The translations under genes were made by a program, and so were the position numbers. A stretch of 64,000 nt of DNA from Cryobacterium adonitolivorans (GTDB lineage Bacteria; Actinomycetota; Actinomycetes; Actinomycetales; Microbacteriaceae): contig NZ_SOFL01000056.1 of the NCBI RefSeq assembly GCF_004402695.1, positions 62,001 through 126,000 of the forward strand, given 5' to 3'. This document shows, in pieces, positions 36,709 through 45,133 of the stretch; positions within the stretch are counted from its first letter, which is position 1, and each line of letters opens with the position of its first letter. The notes under the pieces are model-generated. The model had not been told where the DNA came from. It ran no database searches and was given only the letters and a program-made list of their open reading frames with translations.

Positions 36709-37127
36709 TGTTGATTCCCCGCAGAGTTAAGCACCGCAAGCAGCACCACCCCGGCCGTACCGGCCACGCAACCGGTGGTACCACTGTTTCGTTCGGCGAG
36801 TATGGCATTCAGGCCCTTACCCCCGCGTACGTGACCAACCGTCAGATCGAGTCCGCTCGTATCGCCATGACGCGTCACATCAAGCGTGGCGGCAAGGTCT
36901 GGATCAACATTTACCCGGACCGCCCGTTGACCAAGAAGCCTGCCGAAACCCGCATGGGTTCCGGTAAGGGTTCGGTCGAGTGGTGGGTCGCGAACGTCAA
37001 GCCGGGCCGCGTGCTCTTCGAGCTTTCCGGTGTCTCTGACACCGTTGCTCGCGAAGCGCTCACCCGTGCAATTCACAAGCTGCCCCTCAAGGCACGCATC
37101 ATCAAGCGCGAGGAGGGCGACGCATAA
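36708..37127 (+). CDS. rplP: 50S ribosomal protein L16
   Basis: L16 (139 residues) organises the A-site tRNA binding region. [19 protein letters not shown] and [17 protein letters not shown] are diagnostic. Both ends overlap neighbouring genes through TAATG. Confidence 0.97.
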   Translation: MLIPRRVKHRKQHHPGRTGHATGGTTVSFGEYGIQALTPAYVTNRQIESARIAMTRHIKRGGKVWINIYPDRPLTKKPAETRMGSGKGSVEWWVANVKPGRVLFELSGVSDTVAREALTRAIHKLPLKARIIKREEGDA

Positions 37128-37465
37128 TGGCGATCGGATCCAAGGAGCTCGCCTCAGTCGAGCTCGACACCTTTGAAAATGAACGACTGTTCGACGAGCT
37201 GAAGAAGGCCAAGGAAGAGCTGTTCAACCTTCGCTTCCAGTCGGCCACCGGCCAGCTCGAAAGCCACGGCCGCCTTCGCGCGGTCAAGCGGGACATTGCA
37301 CGCATCTACACGGTTCTCCGTGAGCGCGAGCTGGGCATTCGTGCCACTCCCGTCGCAGTCGAGGCTCCGGCCAAGGCTGAGAAGAAGACGACCAAGAAGG
37401 CCAAGGCCAAGGACGCATCCACGGATGCTCCCGAGGCTGACGCCGTCGAGACGAAGGAGGCCTAA
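37127..37465 (+). CDS. rpmC: 50S ribosomal protein L29 with C-terminal extension
   Basis: L29 sits near the tunnel exit beside L23. The core (about 75 residues) has [20 protein letters not shown] and [15 protein letters not shown]. The protein reaches 112 residues because of a Lys/Ala/Glu/Asp tail ([17 protein letters not shown]), roughly 40 residues longer than the common form. Such tails are known in actinobacterial ribosomal proteins. Confidence 0.96.
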   Translation: MAIGSKELASVELDTFENERLFDELKKAKEELFNLRFQSATGQLESHGRLRAVKRDIARIYTVLRERELGIRATPVAVEAPAKAEKKTTKKAKAKDASTDAPEADAVETKEA

Positions 37466-37467
37466 TC

Positions 37468-37761
37468 ATGGCGAAGACTGACGAAACGGTCGTCCCCGCC
37501 GAGGCTCTCGTGCGCGGCTACCGCAAGACGATGCGTGGTTACGTGACCAGCGACAAGATGGATAAGACCATCGTTGTCGAGGTCGAAGACCGCGTGAAGC
37601 ACCCCCTGTACGGCAAGGTCATCCGCCGTACGTCCAAGCTGAAGGTTCACGACGAGGCGAACTCCGCCGGCGTCGGCGACCTGGTCCTGATCAGCGAAAC
37701 TCGCCCGCTGAGCGCTACCAAGCGCTTTCGCCTGGTCGAGATTCTCGAGAAGGCCAAGTAA
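37468..37761 (+). CDS. rpsQ: 30S ribosomal protein S17
   Basis: S17 (97 residues) is an early 16S-binding protein with an OB fold. [20 protein letters not shown] and [19 protein letters not shown] are typical. It ends the S10 operon; a 33-bp gap follows before rplN. Confidence 0.97.
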   Translation: MAKTDETVVPAEALVRGYRKTMRGYVTSDKMDKTIVVEVEDRVKHPLYGKVIRRTSKLKVHDEANSAGVGDLVLISETRPLSATKRFRLVEILEKAK

Positions 37762-37794
37762 GCCTCGCGCTTACTTGATAGAAGGAGTTAGAAA

Positions 37795-38163
37795 GTGCTT
37801 CAGCAAGAATCACGACTCAAAGTTGCCGACAACACCGGTGCCAAGGTCCTGTTGACGATCCGTGTTCTCGGTGGCTCCGGCCGTCGTTACGCCGGACTGG
37901 GTGACGTTATCGTCGCCACCGTCAAGGACGCCATCCCGGGCGGCAACGTCAAGAAGGGTGACGTCGTCAAAGCCGTCATCGTTCGCGTCAAAAAGCAGAC
38001 CCGTCGTCCAGACGGCTCGTACATCAAGTTCGATGAGAACGCCGCAGTGATCTTGAAGGCTGACGGAGACCCTCGTGGTACCCGTATCTTCGGACCGGTC
38101 GGTCGCGAACTCCGCGACAAGAAGTTCATGAAGATCATTTCGTTGGCACCGGAGGTTATCTAA
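37795..38163 (+). CDS. rplN: 50S ribosomal protein L14
   Basis: L14 (122 residues) forms part of the subunit interface. [16 protein letters not shown] and [20 protein letters not shown] are diagnostic. The GTG start has GAAGGAG upstream. It is the first gene of the spc segment. Confidence 0.97.
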   Translation: MLQQESRLKVADNTGAKVLLTIRVLGGSGRRYAGLGDVIVATVKDAIPGGNVKKGDVVKAVIVRVKKQTRRPDGSYIKFDENAAVILKADGDPRGTRIFGPVGRELRDKKFMKIISLAPEVI

Positions 38164-38166
38164 ATC

Positions 38167-38526
38167 ATGGCCAGAATCAAGAAGGGTGACCTCGTAGAGG
38201 TCATCACCGGCCGCACCCAGGCGCGCGGCGGAGACCGTGGCAAGCAGGGTCGTGTGCTCGAGGTGCAGGTTGAGAAGAACCGCGTCCTCATCGAGGGCGT
38301 CAACTTCGTCAAGAAGCACGTTCGCGTCGGACAGACCCAGCGCGGCTCCAAGACCGGCGGCATCGAGACCCAGGAAGCATCGATCCACGCTTCCAACGTC
38401 GCGCTCGTCGACCCGGAGACCAAGAAGCCGACCAAGGTCGGGTTCCGTCTCGAAGAGGTAACGAAGGACGGCGTCACCAAGACGGTCCGCGTTCGTTACG
38501 CCAAGAAGTCAGGTAAGGACCTCTAA
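38167..38526 (+). CDS. rplX: 50S ribosomal protein L24
   Basis: L24 (119 residues) starts 50S assembly. The KOW motif near the N-terminus ([20 protein letters not shown]) and [20 protein letters not shown] identify it. Its stop overlaps the rplE start. Confidence 0.97.
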   Translation: MARIKKGDLVEVITGRTQARGGDRGKQGRVLEVQVEKNRVLIEGVNFVKKHVRVGQTQRGSKTGGIETQEASIHASNVALVDPETKKPTKVGFRLEEVTKDGVTKTVRVRYAKKSGKDL

Positions 38527-39116
38527 TGACTGACATCGCAACCGAGGGCGCAAAGCCCGTCGTTCTGCCGCGTCTCAAGCAGAAGTATCGCGAAGAGATC
38601 TCCCTGCAGCTCGCCAAGGACCTGGGTTTCACCAACGTCCACCAGGTGCCCAACCTGACGAAGATCATCGTCAACATGGGTGTCGGCGAGGCAGCACGCG
38701 ACGGCAAGATCATGGATGGCGCCGTCGCCGACCTCACCAAGATCACCGGCCAGAAGCCGCAGGTCACCAAGGCACGCAAGTCCATCGCGCAGTTCAAACT
38801 GCGTGAAGGACAGCCCATTGGCACGCACGTCACACTTCGTGGCGACCGCATGTGGGAGTTCCTCGACCGGCTGCTCAGCCTCGCGCTGCCCCGTATCCGC
38901 GACTTCCGCGGCCTCTCGGACAAGCAGTTCGACGGTGCCGGCAACTACACGTTCGGTCTCACGGAGCAGGTTATGTTCCACGAGATCGACCAGGACCGGA
39001 TCGACCGTGTTCGCGGTATGGACATCACTGTTGTGACGACCGCCAAGAACAACGACGAGGGTCGCGCGCTGCTCAAGGCGCTCGGCTTCCCGTTCAAGAC
39101 GGCCGAGAACTCCTAA
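38526..39116 (+). CDS. rplE: 50S ribosomal protein L5
   Basis: L5 (196 residues) binds 5S r[23 protein letters not shown] and [20 protein letters not shown] are typical. In many operons rpsN follows; here only a 104-bp gap with a hairpin separates it from rpsH. Confidence 0.97.
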   Translation: MTDIATEGAKPVVLPRLKQKYREEISLQLAKDLGFTNVHQVPNLTKIIVNMGVGEAARDGKIMDGAVADLTKITGQKPQVTKARKSIAQFKLREGQPIGTHVTLRGDRMWEFLDRLLSLALPRIRDFRGLSDKQFDGAGNYTFGLTEQVMFHEIDQDRIDRVRGMDITVVTTAKNNDEGRALLKALGFPFKTAENS

Positions 39117-39130
39117 ACTAGCTTTACCCC

Positions 39131-39156
39131 GGGGGCCGGACAACCGTTCGGCCCCC
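39131..39156 (+). promoter_or_regulatory. Hairpin in the rplE-rpsH gap
   Basis: GGGGGCCG (39131-39138) pairs with CGGCCCCC (39149-39156), extending two more weak pairs inward. It starts 14 bases after the rplE stop, where rpsN would normally lie. It could attenuate or process the spc transcript; a partial terminator is possible though no T-run follows. Confidence 0.6.
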
Positions 39157-39220
39157 TCCACCACCACAGGTCGTCATCCGTGTAACGGGTGCACGAAACC
39201 AGGCGAGAAAGGCACCACAA

Positions 39221-39619
39221 ATGACAATGACAGATCCGGTCGCAGATATGCTGACCAGACTGCGCAACGCTAACTCGGCGTACCACGACACAGTGTCGAT
39301 GCCGCACAGCAAGCTCAAGGCGCACATCGCAGACATCCTCAAGGCACAGGGTTACATCTCTGCCTGGGATGTCAAGGATGCAGAGGTCGGAAAGACCCTC
39401 ACGCTGAACCTCAAGTTCGGCCCCAACCGCGAGCGTTCCATCGTCGGCATCAAGCGGGTTTCCAAGCCCGGCCTGCGCGTGTACGCAAAGTCGACTGAGA
39501 TCCCCACGGTTCTCGGCGGCCTCGGCGTTGCCATCCTGTCCACCTCCAGCGGTCTGCTCACCGACCGCCAGGCTGAGAAGAAGGGCGTAGGCGGAGAAGT
39601 TCTCGCCTACGTGTGGTAG
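39221..39619 (+). CDS. rpsH: 30S ribosomal protein S8
   Basis: S8 (132 residues) binds the central domain of 16S rRNA and in E. coli represses the spc operon. [19 protein letters not shown] and [14 protein letters not shown] are diagnostic. GCGAGAAAGG precedes the ATG. Confidence 0.97.
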   Translation: MTMTDPVADMLTRLRNANSAYHDTVSMPHSKLKAHIADILKAQGYISAWDVKDAEVGKTLTLNLKFGPNRERSIVGIKRVSKPGLRVYAKSTEIPTVLGGLGVAILSTSSGLLTDRQAEKKGVGGEVLAYVW

Positions 39620-39625
39620 CCGACA

Positions 39626-40162
39626 ATGTCACGTATTGGAAGACTTCCGATCCAGATCCCCGCGGGTGTCACGGTCGAAGCTCAGGGCCAGGCCGTTAGC
39701 GTCAAGGGTCCGAAGGGTGAGCTCGCGCTCACCGTCGCCAACCCGATCGAGGTTCAGATCGTCGATGGCCAGGTTCTGGTCACGCGTCCCGACGACGAGC
39801 GCAACTCGCGTTCGCTGCACGGACTGACCCGCACCCTGATCGCCAACCAGATCATCGGGGTGACCGTGGGATACACCAAGGGCCTCGAGATCGTTGGTAC
39901 CGGTTACCGCGTCGCACAGAAGGGCACCTCTGTTGAGTTCGCCCTCGGCTTCTCGCACCCGGTCCTCATCGAGCCGCCCGTAGGTATCTCCCTGACCGTC
40001 GAGGGCGTTAACAAGCTCACGGTCAGTGGTATCGACAAGCAGGCCGTCGGTGAGGTCGCCGCAAACATCCGTAAGATTCGCAAGCCAGAGCCCTACAAGG
40101 GCAAGGGTGTGCGTTACGCCGGCGAGATTGTTCGCCGCAAGGCCGGAAAGAGTGGTAAGTAA
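39626..40162 (+). CDS. rplF: 50S ribosomal protein L6
   Basis: L6 (178 residues) has two similar domains near the sarcin-ricin loop. [20 protein letters not shown] and [16 protein letters not shown] are typical. It follows rpsH by 6 bp. Confidence 0.97.
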   Translation: MSRIGRLPIQIPAGVTVEAQGQAVSVKGPKGELALTVANPIEVQIVDGQVLVTRPDDERNSRSLHGLTRTLIANQIIGVTVGYTKGLEIVGTGYRVAQKGTSVEFALGFSHPVLIEPPVGISLTVEGVNKLTVSGIDKQAVGEVAANIRKIRKPEPYKGKGVRYAGEIVRRKAGKSGK

Positions 40163-40164
40163 CC

Positions 40165-40536
40165 ATGGGTCTCGGAACTAGAGGAAAAAGCAAGTCGGCT
40201 GCCCGCGGACGCAGGCACGCACGTCTTCGCAAGAAGATCGAGGGGACCGCGCTTCGTCCGCGTCTCGTCGTCACCCGCTCGGCTCGCCACGTATTCGTGC
40301 AGGTCGTTGACGACAGCAAGGGTTTCACCCTCGCGTCGGCGTCGACTCTCGAAACCGGTCTGCGCACCTTCGATGGTGACAAGACCGCCAAGGCGCACAA
40401 GGTCGGCGAACTCGTCGCCGAGCGCGCGAAGGCCGCCGGCATTGAAGCCGTCGTATTTGACCGTGGTGGCAGCAAGTACGCAGGACGCGTCGCAGCCATC
40501 GCCGAAGGAGCTCGAAAGGGAGGGTTGGACCTGTGA
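40165..40536 (+). CDS. rplR: 50S ribosomal protein L18
   Basis: L18 (123 residues) binds 5S rRNA with L5. [20 protein letters not shown] and [20 protein letters not shown] are diagnostic. Its end overlaps the rpsE GTG by 4 bp. Confidence 0.97.
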   Translation: MGLGTRGKSKSAARGRRHARLRKKIEGTALRPRLVVTRSARHVFVQVVDDSKGFTLASASTLETGLRTFDGDKTAKAHKVGELVAERAKAAGIEAVVFDRGGSKYAGRVAAIAEGARKGGLDL

Positions 40537-41246
40537 GCACTGAATCCAGTAGCACCGCAGCAGCGAAAGAGCAGGACGTCGTTACTGAAGTTCCGGTGGA
40601 AACCGCAGCTTCGACTACCCCGCCGCAGAACGAGCCTCGTGAGGCTCGCCGCGGTGGCCGTGAGCGCAGCCCGAACCGTGAGCGCGGAAGCCGTGACGCC
40701 GAGAAGAGCCAGTTCCTCGAGCGCGTCGTCACGATCAACCGTGTTTCCAAGGTGGTCAAGGGTGGTCGTCGCTTCAGCTTCACCGCTCTGGTCGTCGTCG
40801 GAGACGGTAACGGCCTGGTAGGCGTTGGTTACGGTAAGGCCCGCGAGGTCCCGACCGCAATCAGCAAGGGCGTCGAGGAAGCGAAGAAGAACTTCTTCCG
40901 CGTTCCCCGCGTCGGCCTGACCATCCCGCACCCCGTTCAGGGTGAAGCCGCCGCCGGAGTCGTTCTTCTCCGTCCGGCCGCAGCAGGTACCGGCGTTATC
41001 GCCGGTGGCCCGGTGCGCGCCGTACTCGAATGCGCCGGCATCCACGACGTGCTGAGCAAGTCGCTCGGTTCGTCGAACACCATCAACATCGTGCACGCCA
41101 CGGTGGAGGCCCTGCACCAGCTCGAAGAGCCTCGTGCAGTCGCGGCTCGCCGTGGCCTCGCCTACGAAGACGTGGCTCCGGCCCGTTTTCTGCGTGCCGA
41201 CGCGGCTGCAGCAGCAGCCGCCGCAAGCGCGAAGGCAGGTGCCTAA
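40533..41246 (+). CDS. rpsE: 30S ribosomal protein S5
   Basis: S5 (237 residues) helps decoding fidelity and mRNA unwinding. The core begins near residue 65 ([20 protein letters not shown]) and contains [19 protein letters not shown]. The first about 60 residues are a Ser/Thr/Arg-rich disordered extension, and a short Ala-rich tail ends the protein. The GTG start overlaps rplR, and TAATG links it to rpmD. Confidence 0.96.
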   Translation: MSTESSSTAAAKEQDVVTEVPVETAASTTPPQNEPREARRGGRERSPNRERGSRDAEKSQFLERVVTINRVSKVVKGGRRFSFTALVVVGDGNGLVGVGYGKAREVPTAISKGVEEAKKNFFRVPRVGLTIPHPVQGEAAAGVVLLRPAAAGTGVIAGGPVRAVLECAGIHDVLSKSLGSSNTINIVHATVEALHQLEEPRAVAARRGLAYEDVAPARFLRADAAAAAAAASAKAGA

Positions 41247-41428
41247 TGGCTCAGCTGAAGATTACGCAGATCAAGTCCAAAATTAGTGAGAAGCAGAACC
41301 AGCGCGACACACTTCGCAGCCTGGGCCTGCGTCGCATTGGCGCCGTCACGATCCGCGAGGACAACTCGCAGAACCGTGGCTACGTCAACACCGTTGCTCA
41401 CCTTGTGAAGGTCGAGGAGATTGACTAA
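41246..41428 (+). CDS. rpmD: 50S ribosomal protein L30
   Basis: L30 (60 residues) is a small 23S binder. [19 protein letters not shown] and [15 protein letters not shown] identify it. It shares TAATG overlaps with rpsE and rplO, so its start is certain. Confidence 0.97.
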   Translation: MAQLKITQIKSKISEKQNQRDTLRSLGLRRIGAVTIREDNSQNRGYVNTVAHLVKVEEID

Positions 41429-42030
41429 TGGCTGACGAGAAGGAAGCTACCGAGAAGGTAGCAACCAAGCCCGCCGCTAAGAAGGCCGCCGCCCCCAAGG
41501 CGACGACCACGAAGGCTGCTGCAGCCAAGGCTCCGGCCAAGACTGCTGCCGCCAAGAAGGCCGCCGCGCCGACCGTCCCCACCGAGGCCCGTCCGCAGGT
41601 TCTGAAGGTTCACCACCTTCGTCCCGCGCCCGGATCGAAGAAGGACAAGCAGCGCGTTGGCCGTGGTGAAGGATCCAAGGGTAAGACCGCGGGTCGTGGA
41701 ACCAAGGGCACCAAGGCGCGCTACACCGTGCGTATCGGCTTCGAGGGTGGGCAGATGCCGCTGCACATGCGCACCCCGAAGCTGCGCGGGTTCAAGAACC
41801 CGTTCCGCGTCGAGTACCAGGTTGTAAACCTGGAGCGCCTCGCCGAGCTGTACCCGACCGGCGGCGATGTAACCATCGCTTCACTGGTCGCCAAGGGTGC
41901 CGTTCGCGACAACGAGAAGGTCAAGGTTCTCGGCAATGGTGACATTGCGGTTAAGCTGACTGTTGCAGTCGATAAGGTCTCCCGCTCAGCAGAGCAGAAG
42001 ATCGTCGCAGCAGGTGGCTCGATCAAGTAG
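41428..42030 (+). CDS. rplO: 50S ribosomal protein L15 with N-terminal extension
   Basis: L15 (200 residues) is a late 50S assembly protein. The conserved core begins near residue 53 ([20 protein letters not shown]) and has [17 protein letters not shown]. The first about 50 residues are almost pure Ala, Lys, Pro and Thr ([20 protein letters not shown]), absent from most homologues. The TAATG overlap with rpmD shows that the extension is translated. Confidence 0.95.
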   Translation: MADEKEATEKVATKPAAKKAAAPKATTTKAAAAKAPAKTAAAKKAAAPTVPTEARPQVLKVHHLRPAPGSKKDKQRVGRGEGSKGKTAGRGTKGTKARYTVRIGFEGGQMPLHMRTPKLRGFKNPFRVEYQVVNLERLAELYPTGGDVTIASLVAKGAVRDNEKVKVLGNGDIAVKLTVAVDKVSRSAEQKIVAAGGSIK

Positions 42031-42044
42031 TAAGACCCGTAGAC

Positions 42045-42069
42045 GAGATCGAGCTTGTCGAGCCTGCTC
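42045..42069. repeat. Dispersed TCGA repeat, diverged (copy 7)
   Basis: GATCGAGCTTGTCGAGCCTG lies in the rplO-secY gap. A CAAGCTCG further down (about 42098) could pair with its CGAGCTTG to form a long-loop hairpin in the transcript. Confidence 0.55.
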
Positions 42070-42132
42070 AGCGATTAATGCGCTGGTGCTGACTCGGCAA
42101 GCTCGTTCTTTGTTACTAACTGGAGGCCTTTT

Positions 42133-43455
42133 TTGTTTAGCGCCATTGCGCGGATATTCCGCACGCCGGACCTTCGTAAGAAGATCGGGTTCACCCTGGG
42201 CATCGTCGCCCTGTTCCGTCTGGGCTCGTTCATCCCCGCCCCGTTCGTGGACTTCGGTAACGTGCAAGCCTGTCTTGCAGCGAACCAGGGAACGAGCGGC
42301 CTCTACGAGCTCGTGAACCTGTTCAGCGGCGGCGCCTTGCTGCAGCTGTCAGTCTTCGCGCTGGGGATCATGCCGTACATCACGGCCTCCATCATCGTGC
42401 AGCTGCTGCGCGTTGTGATCCCACACTTTGAGACCCTCTACAAGGAGGGTGCGGCGGGCCAGTCCAAGCTCACGCAGTACACGCGCTACCTCACCATCGC
42501 CCTGGGCATCCTGCAGTCGACCACGCTGATCACCGTTGCCCGCAGCGGCGCCCTGTTCGGCACCTCGGCCTCCTCCGAGTGCTCGCAGCTGCTCACCAAT
42601 GACTCCTGGTACGCCATCATGCTGATGGTCATCACCATGACCGCCGGTACCGGCGTCATCATGTGGATGGGTGAGATGATCACCGAGCGCGGCATCGGCA
42701 ACGGCATGTCGCTGCTGATCTTCACCTCCATCGCCGCGCAGTTCCCGAACTCGCTCATCTCGATCGCCCAGCAGAAGGGCATCGACGTCTTCCTGATCGT
42801 GCTCGCGATCGGCCTGGTCGTTGTGGCCGGTGTGGTGTTCGTTGAACAGTCGCAACGCCGCATCCCGGTGCAGTACGCCAAGCGCATGGTGGGTCGCCGT
42901 ACCTACGGCGGCAACAACACCTACATTCCGATCAAGGTGAACATGGCCGGCGTTGTGCCCGTCATCTTCGCGTCGTCGCTGCTGTACCTGCCGGCCCTGA
43001 TCGCCCAGTTCAACCAGCCCGCCGCCGGCGAGACGCCGCAGGCCTGGGTCACTTGGGTCACCAACAACCTCACCCAGGGCAGCCACCCGCTGTACATGGC
43101 GTTCTACTTCCTGCTCATCGTGGGCTTCACCTACTTCTACGTCGCGATCACCTTCAACCCCGAAGAGGTCGCCGACAACATGAAGAAGTACGGCGGCTTC
43201 ATCCCCGGCATCCGTGCCGGCCGGCCCACCGCCGAGTACCTGGACTACGTGCTGACCCGGGTGACCCTGCCCGGTGCGCTGTACCTGGGCCTGATCGCGC
43301 TGATCCCGCTGCTCGCGTTCTCGCTGATCGGTGCCGACCAGAACTTCCCGTTCGGTGGCGCCAGCCTCCTGATCATCGTGGGTGTCGGCCTGGAGACGGT
43401 CAAGCAGATCGACTCGCAGCTGCAACAGCGCCACTACGAGGGGCTCCTGCGATGA
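42133..43455 (+). CDS. secY: Protein translocase subunit SecY
   Basis: SecY (440 residues) is the channel of the Sec translocon with ten membrane helices. [17 protein letters not shown] at the N-terminus, [17 protein letters not shown] in helix 2 and the cytoplasmic loop [19 protein letters not shown] are diagnostic. A TTG start at 42133 is supported by GGAGG 7 bases upstream. Its stop overlaps adk as ATGA. Confidence 0.97.
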   Translation: MFSAIARIFRTPDLRKKIGFTLGIVALFRLGSFIPAPFVDFGNVQACLAANQGTSGLYELVNLFSGGALLQLSVFALGIMPYITASIIVQLLRVVIPHFETLYKEGAAGQSKLTQYTRYLTIALGILQSTTLITVARSGALFGTSASSECSQLLTNDSWYAIMLMVITMTAGTGVIMWMGEMITERGIGNGMSLLIFTSIAAQFPNSLISIAQQKGIDVFLIVLAIGLVVVAGVVFVEQSQRRIPVQYAKRMVGRRTYGGNNTYIPIKVNMAGVVPVIFASSLLYLPALIAQFNQPAAGETPQAWVTWVTNNLTQGSHPLYMAFYFLLIVGFTYFYVAITFNPEEVADNMKKYGGFIPGIRAGRPTAEYLDYVLTRVTLPGALYLGLIALIPLLAFSLIGADQNFPFGGASLLIIVGVGLETVKQIDSQLQQRHYEGLLR

Positions 43456-44066
43456 CCCGCCTTCTCGTGATCGGACCCCCCGGGGCCGGCAAGGGCACCC
43501 AGGCCGTGCGCCTGGCCGAGGCCTTCGGCATTCCCGCCGTGTCAACCGGCGACATCTTCCGCCACAACGTGAAGACCGAAACCGAGCTGGGCGTGCAGGT
43601 CAAGGCGTACATCGAGGCCGGCAAATACGTGCCCGACTCGCTGACCAACGCGATCGTCGCCGACCGCCTCAAGGAGCCGGACGCCACCAACGGCTTCCTG
43701 CTCGACGGCTACCCGCGCACCACCGACCAGGTGCTCGAGCTCGACCGCCTGCTCGACGCCGAGGGCACCTCGCTCGACGCCGTGGTGCAGATCGTCGCCG
43801 ACACCGACGAGGTCGTCGCCCGGCTGCTCAAGCGGGCCGCCGAGCAGGGCCGCGCGGACGACACCGCTGAGGTCATCCGGCACCGTATGGACGTGTACGC
43901 GGAGCAGACCGCACCGCTGATCGACCTGTACGACAAGCGCGGCGTCGTGGTCACCATCGACGGCCTCGGCGCCGTCGACCAGGTCACCGACCGCATCGTT
44001 GCGGCGCTGGCCGAACGCGGCCTGCACGCCGTCGGGCCCACCGACGCCGTGACCGCGTCCGCGTAG
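43452..44066 (+). CDS. adk: Adenylate kinase
   Basis: The enzyme (204 residues) interconverts 2 ADP with ATP and AMP. The P-loop [12 protein letters not shown] is at residues 7-18, with TGDIFRHNV (AMP binding) and DGYPRTTDQ. The LID region is short ([16 protein letters not shown]), so this is the short, zinc-free form. ATG 43452 overlaps the secY stop; the much longer open frame is secY read in another frame. Confidence 0.96.
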   Translation: MTRLLVIGPPGAGKGTQAVRLAEAFGIPAVSTGDIFRHNVKTETELGVQVKAYIEAGKYVPDSLTNAIVADRLKEPDATNGFLLDGYPRTTDQVLELDRLLDAEGTSLDAVVQIVADTDEVVARLLKRAAEQGRADDTAEVIRHRMDVYAEQTAPLIDLYDKRGVVVTIDGLGAVDQVTDRIVAALAERGLHAVGPTDAVTASA

Positions 44067-44077
44067 TTCGTTTCACC

Positions 44078-44103
44078 CGGGCACCGGACTTCGCCGGTGC
44101 CCG
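44078..44103 (+). terminator. Terminator after adk
   Basis: CGGGCACCGG (44078-44087) pairs perfectly with CCGGTGCCCG (44094-44103) around ACTTCG, followed by TTTC. It starts 12 bases after the adk stop and should end the S10-spc transcript. Confidence 0.75.
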
Positions 44104-44152
44104 TTTCATGTGCGGCACCGGAATCAGCCGATGCCTTCCCCGCTCGATGAAT

Positions 44153-44158
44153 TAGTTT
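44153..44158 (+). promoter_or_regulatory. map: Candidate leaderless -10 box (TAGTTT) for map
   Basis: TAGTTT ends 6 bases before ATG 44165. With a terminator just upstream, map needs its own promoter, and the short distance suggests a leaderless or nearly leaderless transcript. Confidence 0.4.
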
Positions 44159-44164
44159 GCAGGT

Positions 44165-45001
44165 ATGTCCGTGGCCCTTCGCCGCTCCATCTACAAGTCC
44201 CCGGCGCAGATGCGCCTGATGCTGGCCCCCGGCCTGGCGACCGCTGCGTCGCTCGTGGCGGCCCGCGAAGCGATGGGGGTAGGCGTCACCACCCTCGACG
44301 TGGATGCCGCCGCTGAGGCCGCCATTGTGGCCCTGGGCGGTATGCCCAACTTCAAGCTCGAGCAGGGCTACTTCCACACCGTGTGCGCCTCGGTGAACGA
44401 CGACGTGGTGCACGGCATCCCGGGTTCTCGCGTTTTGGGCGCCGGCGACATCGTGTCGATCGACAGCGGCGCGATCATCGACGGCTGGAACGGCGACGCG
44501 GCGTTCACGTTCGTGCTGCCCGACCCGAGCCGCCCGGAGGTCGTCGCCGAGCGCGAGGAGCTCTCGCGGGTGACCGAGCAGTCGCTCTGGCACGGTATCG
44601 CCCGGCTGGCCGAGGCCCGGCACCTCAACGAGGTCGGCGAGGCCATCGAGGACTACATCGAATCGCAGGGCACCTACGGGATCCTCACCGACTACGTGGG
44701 ACACGGCATCGGCAAGGCGATGCACGAGGCACCGCCGGTGTTCAACTACCGGGTGCGCCAGAAGGGCCCGGACGTGAAGCCCGGCCTGGTCGTGGCGATC
44801 GAGCCGATGGTGGTGCTCGGCGACATCGAGACCTACACCCGCGACGACGACTGGACCGTCGCCACCAGCGACGGCAAGGCCGCCGCGCACTGGGAGCACA
44901 GCGTCGCCGTGCACAAGGACGGCATCTGGGTGCTCACCGCCGAAGACGGCGGCGCGGCGGGCCTGGCCCAGTTCGGCATCACCCCCGTCCCCCTGGCCTA
45001 A
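44165..45001 (+). CDS. map: Methionine aminopeptidase, type I
   Basis: The enzyme (278 residues) removes the initiator Met from nascent proteins. Metal ligands and catalytic residues are visible in VVHGIPG (His), VSIDSGA and WNGDAA (two Asp), YVGHGIGKAMHEAP (His), AIEPM (Glu) and WEHSVAV (Glu). The ATG lacks a clear ribosome-binding site. It usually precedes infA; here the mannitol PTS locus lies between them. Confidence 0.95.
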   Translation: MSVALRRSIYKSPAQMRLMLAPGLATAASLVAAREAMGVGVTTLDVDAAAEAAIVALGGMPNFKLEQGYFHTVCASVNDDVVHGIPGSRVLGAGDIVSIDSGAIIDGWNGDAAFTFVLPDPSRPEVVAEREELSRVTEQSLWHGIARLAEARHLNEVGEAIEDYIESQGTYGILTDYVGHGIGKAMHEAPPVFNYRVRQKGPDVKPGLVVAIEPMVVLGDIETYTRDDDWTVATSDGKAAAHWEHSVAVHKDGIWVLTAEDGGAAGLAQFGITPVPLA

Positions 45002-45037
45002 CCGCCCCGCCGGAGCCGCGTGCCGCGGCCATCCGTG

Positions 45038-45109
45038 CCTAACTGTTGCCCGTGCGGACAATTGCGCCCGGTGTGCCGGACGCAATTGCCCGTTGCGGTA
45101 ACAGTTGGC
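45038..45109. repeat. Large nested palindrome, element A
   Basis: Outer arms AACTGTTGCC (45041-45050) and GGTAACAGTT (45097-45106) pair. After a 4-base mismatched bulge the inner arms CGG-C-CAATTGCG pair with CGCAATTG-CCG around a loop that itself holds CCGG-TGTG-CCGG. It lies between the convergent map and mtlR genes. A second element with the same outer arms but a different inner stem is at 62657-62730. Confidence 0.75.
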
Positions 45110-45133
45110 CCATGGATGGGGCTGGCGAGCGAG

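Noticed and set aside
43053-43451. A longer adenylate kinase starting inside secY
   Set aside because: The upstream part is secY read in a shifted frame; the kinase P-loop begins right after ATG 43452, which is coupled to the secY stop.
42349-43545. A 398-codon frame antisense to secY
   Set aside because: Its composition is almost only Asp, Glu, His, Arg and Gly, typical of antisense shadow frames in high-GC DNA.
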